37,180 nt of DNA from contig JASHOO010000315.1 of the NCBI GenBank assembly GCA_030041035.1, forward strand, positions 1 to 37,180, given 5' to 3'. Within the stretch, counting starts at the first letter, position 1. Every line of letters begins with the position of its first letter. Below are positions 1 through 7,812 of the stretch, in pieces. Below the pieces are notes generated by a model, which saw only the letters and a program-made list of their open reading frames with translations, was not told the origin of the DNA and did not search any database. The position numbers and the translations under genes are program-made. The stretch is from Bryobacteraceae bacterium (GTDB taxonomy: Bacteria; Acidobacteriota; Terriglobia; Bryobacterales; Bryobacteraceae).

Positions 1-2055
1 TGCCTCGAGAATCTGCGCATATAGGGCCTCGGAGTCCACGTACTTGCTTTGCAGGAAGCAGACGCTTGCGAGGCTGAACATAGAATCGACGGTATCGAGA
101 TGCTCTGGTCCCAAGGTTCGCCCGCGGATACCCAGGACCTGACGGTCCAGAGCCTCGGCCTGTGCGTACTTGCCCTGTTCAGTGTAGACGTCCGCCAAAT
201 CTCCCATGGCACTCAGTGTCGACGGATGTTCGAGACGCAGAACCCGGCGCCTGATTTCCACGATTTGGTTGTCGAGGGCCTCAGCCTGGGCATACTTGCC
301 CTGCAAATTGTAGGTGACCGCAAGACTCTGCATCGAAGATAATGTGTTGGGATTTTCTGGCCCTAAGATCCGGCGCTGGGCCTCTAGGCATTGGCCGAGT
401 AGCGCTGCAGACTCGGCGTACCTGCCCTGGTAACGGGCGGCGGTTCCGAAGTTGCTGAAGGTCTGGAGGGTCTTTGGATTTTCTGGTCCCAATGTGCGGC
501 GGTACAATTCCAAAGCCCGTTCGAGTTGTTTCCGCGCCTCGGGGTATAATCCGAGGCCTATGTATGTCATCCCCATGGTGTCCCGGATGGCGGCCTCCAC
601 CTCCGGCTCATGCTCGAACTTCCCCGCGATTCGCTCAGCGGCCCGATCTAAGGCTGTCCGCACTTTCAGATCCGGATCCGGCTTGGCGTGACTCGCTAGT
701 TGCGTCTTGGCGCTGGCCTGTGCCAGCAAATCATTCCGTAAAAAATCAGTGACGGATTGTGCGATGGATGCTTCGCGGTTGGCGCGGTCCCGTTCAGCCG
801 CGATGCGGCGTAACTCCACGGCTTGCACTGCCGCGAATCCAATCAGAAGGAAGACGAGGCCCGAAGCCACTCCCACAGCAATGCGATGGCGGCGTGCAAA
901 TTTCGCCAGTTGATAGGTGGCGCTCGGCGGTCGCGCCGCAAGGGGTTCGTCACTCAAATACCGCTGAATATCCGCCGCCAGATCCGCAGCCGAGGCATAC
1001 CGCCGCTCCTTATCCTTTTCCAGGGCTTTGCCGACAATCGTTTCGATGTCCCCACGAAAATTGCGGCAGATCGAACTGAGCGATGTGGGCTCGTCCTCGC
1101 GAATCGTCCGCACCGCTTCGGGCAACTGCCGGTGGCTCACGTTGTACGGAAGCCGCCCCGAGAGCAATTCATATAGCATCACGCCCAGCGAGTAGACGTC
1201 GCTGCGGATATCGAGTTCCAGCGGGTCCGCCATCACCTGCTCCGGACTCATGTAGTTGAGCGTCCCGACGATTTCTCCCGCGCTCGTCTGGCGCGTGACT
1301 TCCGCTTCACTTGCGGTCATGCGCGCGACGCCGAAGTCGAGAATCTTCGGCTGCCCGGTGTCATCCACCAGGATGTTGCCCGGTTTCAGATCGCGATGAA
1401 TGAGCCCACGCTGATGCGCATGCTGCACGGCGTCACAGATGCGGGCCATTAACGCCAATCTTTGCCGCGTGTTGAGCTGATGACTTTCGGCATAAGCCAT
1501 GAGTGGCTTGCCACGGATCAACTCCATAGCGAAATAGGGCTGTGTGCCGAAACCCGTTTCCGCCATGCCTGCCTCGTGAATTTGCGCGATGCCCGGGTGC
1601 TGCAAGCGTCCCAAAGCTTGCGATTCATGTTCAAACCGCCGCAATACTTCGGGCGTGCACAGTCCGGATCTGATCACCTTGAGGGCTACAACGCGGCGTG
1701 GCTGCTCCTGTTCGGCTTCATACACGGCGCCCATACCTCCTTCGCCGAGTAGGCGAATGATCCGGTACCGGCCGATTGCTATAGGGGCGGCCCGCTGACC
1801 GCTCGTGCTTTCCGACTGGATTGCGTCAGTCTGGTCCAACCCGACGGTGGCCAGCGCTTTGGCCGCCACCTCTACCACCGCCCCTTCCAGCAGGTTGTCG
1901 GCACCCTTTGCCTGCTCAATAAGCGACGCTACTTCCTGGTTGAGAGACTCATCTCCGCTGCAGGCTTGCTCTAGAAAAGATCGTCTTTGGCTTTCCGGCA
2001 GGTCCAGGGCAAGATGGTAGAGGCGCTCGATTTGCTGCCAACGTTCGGCGTCCAC
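1..2055 (-). CDS. Serine/threonine protein kinase with C-terminal TPR repeats (partial, runs off window start)
   Basis: Manual minus-strand translation: VDAERWQQIERLYHLALDLPESQRRSFLEQAC...IGRYRIIRLLGEGGMGAVYEAE...IHRDLKPGNILVDD...DFGVARM...SPEQ, then a TM-like segment (IAVGVASGLVFLLIGFAAV) and TPR units (GPENPKTLQTFSNFGTAARYQGRYAESAALL). Absent from the ORF track because it is open at the window edge; start taken as GTG at 2055 preceded by GGGGG. Confidence 0.93.
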   Translation of the reverse strand, partial: MDAERWQQIERLYHLALDLPESQRRSFLEQACSGDESLNQEVASLIEQAKGADNLLEGAVVEVAAKALATVGLDQTDAIQSESTSGQRAAPIAIGRYRIIRLLGEGGMGAVYEAEQEQPRRVVALKVIRSGLCTPEVLRRFEHESQALGRLQHPGIAQIHEAGMAETGFGTQPYFAMELIRGKPLMAYAESHQLNTRQRLALMARICDAVQHAHQRGLIHRDLKPGNILVDDTGQPKILDFGVARMTASEAEVTRQTSAGEIVGTLNYMSPEQVMADPLELDIRSDVYSLGVMLYELLSGRLPYNVSHRQLPEAVRTIREDEPTSLSSICRNFRGDIETIVGKALEKDKERRYASAADLAADIQRYLSDEPLAARPPSATYQLAKFARRHRIAVGVASGLVFLLIGFAAVQAVELRRIAAERDRANREASIAQSVTDFLRNDLLAQASAKTQLASHAKPDPDLKVRTALDRAAERIAGKFEHEPEVEAAIRDTMGMTYIGLGLYPEARKQLERALELYRRTLGPENPKTLQTFSNFGTAARYQGRYAESAALLGQCLEAQRRILGPENPNTLSSMQSLAVTYNLQGKYAQAEALDNQIVEIRRRVLRLEHPSTLSAMGDLADVYTEQGKYAQAEALDRQVLGIRGRTLGPEHLDTVDSMFSLASVCFLQSKYVDSEALYAQILEA

Positions 2056-2217
2056 TTGTCGCCCCCGCTGAACACATTCCGAAGCCCGTGCAGACCTCGG
2101 CCGTTCCCAGCAGGCTATCACTTTTTATGGTGGGTTTCCAGGATTTGCCAGTGGATGTTGCGCCTGGAACGAAAAAAATGTAGGCCATGTTAAAATCCGG
2201 GGAACGGAGGTACGGAT

Positions 2218-2811
2218 TTGAATTCGGCCCCTGTACCGGAAATTACGGGGCTGCTCCACGCCTGGAACGCCGGTGACCGTGAGGCGCTCGAGCGCATTCT
2301 GGTCTTGGTCTATCCGGAGTTGCACAGGATCGCGCAACGGTGCCTCCACGACGAGCGTAGTGGCCACACTTTGCAGGCCACAGCGTTGGTAAACGAAGCT
2401 TATCTCCGGTTCGTCGGCATCCAAAAAATCGACGTAGAAGATCGTGCGCATTTCTTTGCCATAGCAGCCAGACTGATGCGCCGCATACTGGTGGATTACG
2501 CTCGTACCCGAGGCTCGACCAAGCGTGGGGGTGAAGCCCAGCGTGTGGATTTCAATGATGCCCTCATCGTGTCAGCGGAGATGGATCCAGCCCTGGTGCG
2601 GATGGATGACGCGTTGCAGCAACTTGCTGCTTTCGATTCCCGCAAGGCACAAATCGTCGAGATGCGATACTTCGGTGGCTTAAATGTTGACGACATTGCC
2701 GTTGTGCTGGGAGTTTCAGTGCAGACAGTGCATCGCGATTGGAGCCTCGCAAAATCCTGGCTTGCTCGTGAGATGAGGGCCACTACAGAGCGGTCTAAGG
2801 ACATCAGGTAG
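2218..2811 (+). CDS. ECF-family RNA polymerase sigma factor (TIGR02999-like)
   Basis: TTG start with GGAGG 7 nt upstream; [32 protein letters not shown]...[15 protein letters not shown]...[21 protein letters not shown]...[26 protein letters not shown]. Confidence 0.92.
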   Translation: MNSAPVPEITGLLHAWNAGDREALERILVLVYPELHRIAQRCLHDERSGHTLQATALVNEAYLRFVGIQKIDVEDRAHFFAIAARLMRRILVDYARTRGSTKRGGEAQRVDFNDALIVSAEMDPALVRMDDALQQLAAFDSRKAQIVEMRYFGGLNVDDIAVVLGVSVQTVHRDWSLAKSWLAREMRATTERSKDIR

Positions 2812-2923
2812 TTTCACTTGGACGTATAGGTGCCTAACCGTTCCTGGGTAGTGGTCAAGTTTGATCTTCAGGACGGGCGGGCGATTCTTGGGTTGAGGTA
2901 GTGAATCCGTTTGACTGGGGGTG

Positions 2924-2949
2924 AAGGGCCGGGCGTGTGGCCGGCCCTT
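2924..2949 (-). terminator. Perfect 9-bp hairpin AAGGGCCGG-N8-CCGGCCCTT just downstream of the minus-strand gene ending at 2955
   Basis: Inverted repeat read directly; no T-tract follows, so an intrinsic terminator is only possible. Confidence 0.4.
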
Positions 2950-2954
2950 ACCGT

Positions 2955-3299
2955 TTAGCGGCGGCCGCGGGCGAAGCCGCGACCTACGAAGGCACGGCCG
3001 GCGTAATGGCCGGGGCCCCAATATGCATGTCCGCCCCAACCCCAATAAGCGTACGGAGCGACGTAGACGGGGGCGGGGTACGGATACGCGGGGTATGCGT
3101 TGTAGTAGCCGGGAGCGGGCGCGGGCACCGGGTAAACCGGCGCGGGAGCTACATAGGCAGGCGCGCCGACCACCACTGCCGGGCCGCCTACAGCGACGCC
3201 GATTCGCACGCCGGCTTTGGCTTGGGGAGCCGGGATCAGGATCAGCGCGGCGGCTAGCGTGAGTAGCGGGATTCCGATTTTCTTCAACATCTTTTTCAT
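2955..3299 (-). CDS. Small exported Pro/Ala/Tyr/Gly-rich protein
   Basis: Signal peptide MKKMLKKIGIPLLTLAAALILIPAPQAKA then PAPVYPVPAPAPGYYNAYPAYPYPAPVYVAPYAYWGWGG low-complexity region. Confidence 0.75.
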   Translation of the reverse strand: MKKMLKKIGIPLLTLAAALILIPAPQAKAGVRIGVAVGGPAVVVGAPAYVAPAPVYPVPAPAPGYYNAYPAYPYPAPVYVAPYAYWGWGGHAYWGPGHYAGRAFVGRGFARGRR

Positions 3300-3399
3300 C
3301 CTCCAGTCAGTTGGATGGAAGGGTGGGGGAATGGGTTGTTGGGTTTACGAGGATTTACATGAAGAAGGTTTCAGGTGCCAGGAGTGCGTTTACAGAAAC

Positions 3400-3786
3400 T
3401 TACTCGAGTGACAGGTGCACTTCTACTTCGGCGTTGGGGGACACGGCATAAACTTCAGTCAAGATGCGCAGGGTGAGTTGGGCGAGGCCGGCGGCGTAAT
3501 CGTCGGTGGGGAGGTCGTAGGTGCGGGAGAAGGTCTCGATGGGATTGCCGCCGAGGGTGAAGCCGAGCGCCTGCAACCGCGCAAGACCGGCAGGAGAGAT
3601 CTTGGCGTTATCGGACAGGTATTGGTTGGAGATGGCCTCGCAACGCAGGCGCTGGTTGCCGACATTGCCGGCGAACTGAACGTAGACTTCACCGGACGAC
3701 ACCACGAGAAAGCTGCCGGGGCCTCCTTCACTGGTGAGCGCGAGGATGTTGGAGGCAATCTCCTCTTCGGAATCGGTGAGGTTCAA
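3400..3786 (-). CDS. Hypothetical protein, possibly TY-Chap/T3SS-chaperone-like fold
   Basis: ORF MNLTDSEEEIASNILALTSEGGPGSFLVVSSGEVYVQFAGNVGNQRLRCEAISNQYL...; TTG start overlaps the stop of the ORF at 3783-3875. Confidence 0.6.
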   Translation of the reverse strand: MNLTDSEEEIASNILALTSEGGPGSFLVVSSGEVYVQFAGNVGNQRLRCEAISNQYLSDNAKISPAGLARLQALGFTLGGNPIETFSRTYDLPTDDYAAGLAQLTLRILTEVYAVSPNAEVEVHLSLE

Positions 3787-3875
3787 CCCAGCACCTGCCG
3801 GCCGAGCTGAGGAGATGGGAGCGTGGAGAGAGCGATGAGCGAGATCATAAGTTGGACAAGAGCCTTGACGGTCAT
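3783..3875 (-). CDS. 30-aa ORF resembling a signal peptide, upstream of and in a different frame from 3400-3786
   Basis: MTVKALVQLMISLIALSTLPSPQLGRQVLG*; ATG overlaps the stop of the upstream gene (ATGA at 3875-3872), TGA overlaps the TTG start of the next (TTGA at 3786-3783). Confidence 0.45.
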   Translation of the reverse strand: MTVKALVQLMISLIALSTLPSPQLGRQVLG

Positions 3876-4804
3876 TTCACGAATCCGAGCTGGCGCAGAG
3901 TGGCGGCGGGTTCGGGGTCCTCGAACCTGGTGATGGGCGCTTTCTGGCGGCCGTTTTCCAGGGCGGCGATGAAAGGCGGGTCGCCGAAGGGGAAGGTCTT
4001 CTTGAGGAGGGCGAGGTCGGTGGAGATGCCAGCTTTGAGGCCGGTGTCGTGGAGGAAGTCAGGCGCGAATTGCGGGTGCACGGTGGGGACGCCGACGATT
4101 TTGGTGTCGATCCAATCCAGTTGGGAAAGGCGTTTGGCGACGTCGAAGCAATGCATGCATTCGGGGTCGAAGAAAAAGATGACGACGCGGCCGCGCTGAG
4201 TGGAGAAGGATTTGCCATCGACGGTGATGGTGGCGGGCGCCTGAATGCCACGCTGGCGGACGGCGGTGGTGCCGTAGGAAACGAGGGCGAAGACGGTGAC
4301 GGCGCAGAGCACGATGACGGCGCTGCGCTTGCTTTGGGAAGGCCGGGCCCAGAAGCCGGCGATGACGGCGAGGAACAGCATGACGGCGTCACCGATGAAG
4401 AATCCCGGGCCGACGGCGCGCTTGATCCAGGGGAAGCAGTTGCAGTCGGCGCCGCGCAGGGCGGAGTAGTTGATGCCGATGTAAATCATGAACGCGACGA
4501 GCAGGGCGGAGCCGAGCCAGGCGCCCCACTTGCGGAAGCGAGGCACAAGGACGAGAACAGCGGCGACGGTTTCGGCAATGCCGAGCACGATAGCGGCGGC
4601 GAGGCTGAGGTTCTGGGGGACCTTGGCCTGGGCGAGGCGGGCGGCGGCGGAGATGGGGTCGGTGATCTTCCAGAGACCGGCAACGATGAACAGAAGCGAC
4701 GTGAAGATGGCGGCGATCCAGTTGAGCGCCGACTTCCAAGCGGGCAAATCCAGCGGAAGGAGAGGTTCTTCCCGCTGTGCCATACTGTCGTTCATGATGT
4801 CCAT
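3872..4804 (-). CDS. MauE/DoxX-like membrane protein fused to a thioredoxin-fold CxxC domain
   Basis: Multiple TM helices; ADCNCFPWIKRAVGPGFFIGDAVMLFLA motif; C-terminal VVIFFFDPECMHCFDVAKRLSQL. The listed ORF start (5056) would overlap the divergent gene at 4832; ATG at 4804 (MDIMNDSMAQREE) is more credible. Confidence 0.8.
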   Translation of the reverse strand: MDIMNDSMAQREEPLLPLDLPAWKSALNWIAAIFTSLLFIVAGLWKITDPISAAARLAQAKVPQNLSLAAAIVLGIAETVAAVLVLVPRFRKWGAWLGSALLVAFMIYIGINYSALRGADCNCFPWIKRAVGPGFFIGDAVMLFLAVIAGFWARPSQSKRSAVIVLCAVTVFALVSYGTTAVRQRGIQAPATITVDGKSFSTQRGRVVIFFFDPECMHCFDVAKRLSQLDWIDTKIVGVPTVHPQFAPDFLHDTGLKAGISTDLALLKKTFPFGDPPFIAALENGRQKAPITRFEDPEPAATLRQLGFVK

Positions 4805-4831
4805 TCTAGCGTTCTCCGGGGGTGAAAAAAT

Positions 4832-5332
4832 TTGCGCGCGATGAGCGCCGCAGTGCTGCTGCTGGCGCTGGTTGTGCCGGGTTTGCAGACGCTGACCGAT
4901 GAAGTTTTTCAAATCCCGGCGAAGGAATGGCGTTATGTCGCGCTGACCGTGAAGGAGGTGCCGGCGAGGGTGGACTGCAACTTCCACGTAATGTCCGGCG
5001 CCGGAGCGGTACGGGTGGCGCTGGTGAACGCGGACGGACTGGACGACTGGAAGCACGGGAATCGCAACGCGGCGGGCGCGCCGGCGCCGCAGGGCAGATT
5101 CAGCAGAACGGTGAGCGTGCCGGACGAGTACGCGGTGATTATCGAGAACAGCGGGCGCGGTGATGCGAGCGTGCGGCTGCGGGTCACGCTGGACAGTTCG
5201 GGGCGGGGCCAGCCGCAGGCGAGGTATTTATCACCGGAAAGACGACTGGCGGTGATCGCGATCAGCGCAACGGTATTTTTCGCGATCGTGAGCTACTCGG
5301 CGAAGAAGCTCCTGGGAGCGATGCGGCAGTAG
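4832..5332 (+). CDS. Exported beta-rich protein with a single C-terminal TM helix
   Basis: Signal peptide MSAAVLLLALVVPGLQTLT; ectodomain EVFQIPAKEWRYVALTVKEVPARVDCNFHVMSGAGAVRVALVNAD...FSRTVSVPDEYAVIIEN; C-terminal TM LAVIAISATVFFAIVSY and short basic tail. ATG at 4841 is an alternative start. Confidence 0.75.
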   Translation: MRAMSAAVLLLALVVPGLQTLTDEVFQIPAKEWRYVALTVKEVPARVDCNFHVMSGAGAVRVALVNADGLDDWKHGNRNAAGAPAPQGRFSRTVSVPDEYAVIIENSGRGDASVRLRVTLDSSGRGQPQARYLSPERRLAVIAISATVFFAIVSYSAKKLLGAMRQ

Positions 5333-5341
5333 GAGCCGCTT

Positions 5342-5653
5342 CTACCGCTTGGGTTCGACCTGCGTGAGGATACGGGCGACGAGGGGTTCGGAGGCGAGGT
5401 GGAAGAAACCTTGGGCATCCTGTTGGAGCGTGCGCGAGATTTCTTCGATGCGGGCGAATACGTGGAGGCGCTCATCGAGCGAAAGATGGGGATGGTGGAG
5501 TTTTTCGACGAGGCCGTCTAACTCATCGACCTTAACCCGCAGGCTGGCGACGATGGTATCGACGTTGTCGCGCAGGAAGCGCCCGGCTACCGATTCCGCG
5601 CGGCGCAACTCAGGCTCGCTCCACTTTGCGTAATCATTGCCCTGAGCACTCAT
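5342..5653 (-). CDS. Hypothetical helical protein
   Basis: MSAQGNDYAKWSEPELRRAESVAGRFLRDNVDTIVASLRVKVDELDGLVEKLHHPHLSLDERLHVFARIEEISRTLQQDAQG. Confidence 0.65.
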   Translation of the reverse strand: MSAQGNDYAKWSEPELRRAESVAGRFLRDNVDTIVASLRVKVDELDGLVEKLHHPHLSLDERLHVFARIEEISRTLQQDAQGFFHLASEPLVARILTQVEPKR

Positions 5654-5663
5654 CGGCCGGGTT

Positions 5664-5685
5664 GAGTGTGAGCAACATCACACTC
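5664..5685. promoter_or_regulatory. Palindrome GAGTGTGA-GCAACA-TCACACTC (contains TGTGA-N6-TCACA, CRP/FNR-family-like operator)
   Basis: Perfect 8-bp arms; lies between TATAAT on the minus strand (5693-5698) and the start codon of the 5342-5653 gene. Confidence 0.55.
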
Positions 5686-5692
5686 TCTTACG

Positions 5693-5698
5693 ATTATA
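5693..5698 (-). promoter_or_regulatory. Candidate -10 hexamer TATAAT for gene 5342-5653
   Basis: Minus-strand TATAAT; weak -35 candidate TTTGGC 17 nt upstream. Confidence 0.45.
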
Positions 5699-5735
5699 GT
5701 CAGCGTGTCAATCTGCCAAAGGATAACGGGAAACC

Positions 5736-6347
5736 TCAGCTGTTCAGAGGCCGGCCGACGAGCGACAGGAACTCGTCACGAGTGGTTTTGCGCGTGCGGA
5801 AGGCGCCCAGCATGGCGCTGGTGACGGCGCCGGAGTGCTGCTTTTCGACGCCGCGCATCATCATGCAGAAGTGGCGGGCTTCGCAGATGACGCCGACGCC
5901 GACGGGATCGATGATGTTCTGAATGCTTTGGGCGATTTCCTGAGTCATGCGCTCCTGAATTTGCAGGCGGCGGGCGAAGACATCGACGATGCGGGGGATC
6001 TTGCTCAGCCCGATGACCTGGCCTTTGGGCAGATAAGCGACGTGGACCTTTCCGAAGAAGGGCAACATATGGTGCTCGCACAGGCTGAAGAATTCGATGT
6101 CCTTGACGATGACCATTTCGTCGTACTGGACCGCAAACCGGGCGCCGTTGACGACCTGGCGCACATCGGTGTGATAGCCGCTGGTGAGGAAGCGCAGGGC
6201 CTTTTCGACGCGCTCCGGGGTATTGGCGAGGCCGTCGCGGTCAGGATCGTCCACCAACTGATCGATCACGCGCTGAATGAGGGGAGCGAAAGAGCTGTCG
6301 GCCGCGCGGAGTGCGGGCATTTTGACTACCTGTTTATGCTTGGCCAT
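5736..6347 (-). CDS. folE: GTP cyclohydrolase I
   Basis: [56 protein letters not shown]...[20 protein letters not shown]. Start chosen at MAKHKQ (6347) instead of 6449. Confidence 0.97.
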   Translation of the reverse strand: MAKHKQVVKMPALRAADSSFAPLIQRVIDQLVDDPDRDGLANTPERVEKALRFLTSGYHTDVRQVVNGARFAVQYDEMVIVKDIEFFSLCEHHMLPFFGKVHVAYLPKGQVIGLSKIPRIVDVFARRLQIQERMTQEIAQSIQNIIDPVGVGVICEARHFCMMMRGVEKQHSGAVTSAMLGAFRTRKTTRDEFLSLVGRPLNS

Positions 6348-6771
6348 GGATTTGCCACACTTCAAAGATGTTGCGAGGGGTCTCGGCGATGCTGACTTTT
6401 TCGAGGGAGGGGCCATTGCCCGGGAAGGCCGATTTCCAATGCGTCTCAAGGCGGCGGAAGATCTCGGCGGCCAGATTCTCGGTAGTGGGCACGGAATTGC
6501 GGAATTCGGGGATTTCTTCGTTCAGGTTGCGGTGATCAAAGGGGCGCAACACGTGGGCTTCGACCAGGCGATCGAGGAGGGCGGGATCGAGGATGCGGCC
6601 GGAGCGCGGATCGAGAGGGCCGCGGGCGCTCACGGCAATTTCGTAATTGTGGCCGTGGCCGTAGGGGTTGTCACACTTGCCGTAGAGCTCGCGATTTTGC
6701 TCGTCCGCGAGTGCGGCGGCATGGAGACGGTGTGAAGCGGAGAAGCGGTACTTGCGGGTGATGCGGATCAC
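6334..6771 (-). CDS. 6-pyruvoyl-/6-carboxy-tetrahydropterin synthase family protein (catalytic Cys present)
   Basis: RFSASHRLH...[20 protein letters not shown]...[13 protein letters not shown]...[15 protein letters not shown]. Confidence 0.93.
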   Translation of the reverse strand: MIRITRKYRFSASHRLHAAALADEQNRELYGKCDNPYGHGHNYEIAVSARGPLDPRSGRILDPALLDRLVEAHVLRPFDHRNLNEEIPEFRNSVPTTENLAAEIFRRLETHWKSAFPGNGPSLEKVSIAETPRNIFEVWQIHGQA

Positions 6772-7184
6772 GCGGCGCCTCCGAAGTAGTCGACGTAGAG
6801 GTCCGGAGTTTCGAAAATGCGGACAGCGTGCAGGCGGCTGCCGTCTTTTGAGAGGTGCAGATCCAGGCGCTGCCAGACGTCGATGGCGATGTTCTCGGCG
6901 GTGGGCACGATGTGATCGAATGGCGGAACTTCGTGATTGAGGAAGCGATGGTCGTACACCTCGACCACTTCGCGATGGATCACGTCCTTGAGTTTTTTGA
7001 GATCCATGACCATGCCGGTGACAGGATCGGGATTGCCTTCGACGGTTACCTCAACCGCGTAGTTGTGCCCGTGGCCATAAGGGTTGGCGGCCGCGCCGAA
7101 CAACTCCTGGTTCTCGCGGTCGCTCAGCAGGGGGCTGCGACAGACGTGGGAGGCGGAAAATTCGACGCGCTTAGTAATCAGCAT
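6768..7184 (-). CDS. 6-pyruvoyl-/6-carboxy-tetrahydropterin synthase family paralogue lacking the catalytic Cys
   Basis: [46 protein letters not shown]...YDHRFLNHEVPPFDHIVPTAENIAIDVWQRL. ORF could start at 7223; internal ATG at 7184 matches family N-termini. Confidence 0.9.
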   Translation of the reverse strand: MLITKRVEFSASHVCRSPLLSDRENQELFGAAANPYGHGHNYAVEVTVEGNPDPVTGMVMDLKKLKDVIHREVVEVYDHRFLNHEVPPFDHIVPTAENIAIDVWQRLDLHLSKDGSRLHAVRIFETPDLYVDYFGGAA

Positions 7185-7241
7185 CCAATAAGCCCGATGC
7201 CTCGGATGGCCGGCGGGATACAATATGATTATAAATTAAGT

Positions 7242-7772
7242 ATGACGCAGACGAGCTTAACGGACCGAATTCTGCAACTGGCGATTGCCGTTCTTCTGGG
7301 CGCATTTGCGTGGGTGATTTACCTTTCGATCCATGAGCACGTTGTGCAGGTGGACGACACGGCTCCCGATTTCTCCATTACCGCGGAGAATGGGCGCACG
7401 ATTACGCGTTCCAATTTCGGGGGGAAGCTGTTGGTGCTGAATTTCTGGGCTTCGTATTGCCAGCCGTGCATCGAGGAATTACCTTCGCTCGATCAATTTC
7501 AGAGGGCGCTGGCGGATCAGGGAGTGGTGGTGCTGGGAGTCAGCATCGACAAGGACGCGAAGGCTTACCAGCAGTTTCTGCGCAGGTACGACGTTTCCTT
7601 CCTGACTGCGCGCGACCCGGACAACAAGATCAACGCCGAGTACGGCACCTTCAAAATACCGGAAACGTATCTCATCAACCGCGATGGCAAGGTAGTGGGC
7701 AAAATCATCAGTTCGACCAACTGGACCGATGAACGGATGGTGAGCTACGTGAAGTCGCTGTTGCAGGGATGA
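7242..7772 (+). CDS. TlpA/ResA-like membrane-anchored thiol-disulfide oxidoreductase
   Basis: N-terminal TM anchor; TAPDFSITAENGRTITRSNFGGKLLVLNFWASYCQPCIEELPSLDQFQ with CQPC active site; start MTQTSLTDRI (7242) chosen over the long upstream extension. Confidence 0.92.
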   Translation: MTQTSLTDRILQLAIAVLLGAFAWVIYLSIHEHVVQVDDTAPDFSITAENGRTITRSNFGGKLLVLNFWASYCQPCIEELPSLDQFQRALADQGVVVLGVSIDKDAKAYQQFLRRYDVSFLTARDPDNKINAEYGTFKIPETYLINRDGKVVGKIISSTNWTDERMVSYVKSLLQG

Positions 7773-7812
7773 GGCCGGGTAGATCCGACCTCTACATCGA
7801 CGAAACGACGCG

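Noticed and set aside
4049-4825. 258-aa Asp/Gly/Ala-rich plus-strand ORF
   Set aside because: Antisense to the MauE-Trx gene; composition artefact.
6855-7241. N-terminal extension of the TlpA-like ORF
   Set aside because: Antisense to the second PTPS gene; the true protein starts at MTQTSLTDR.
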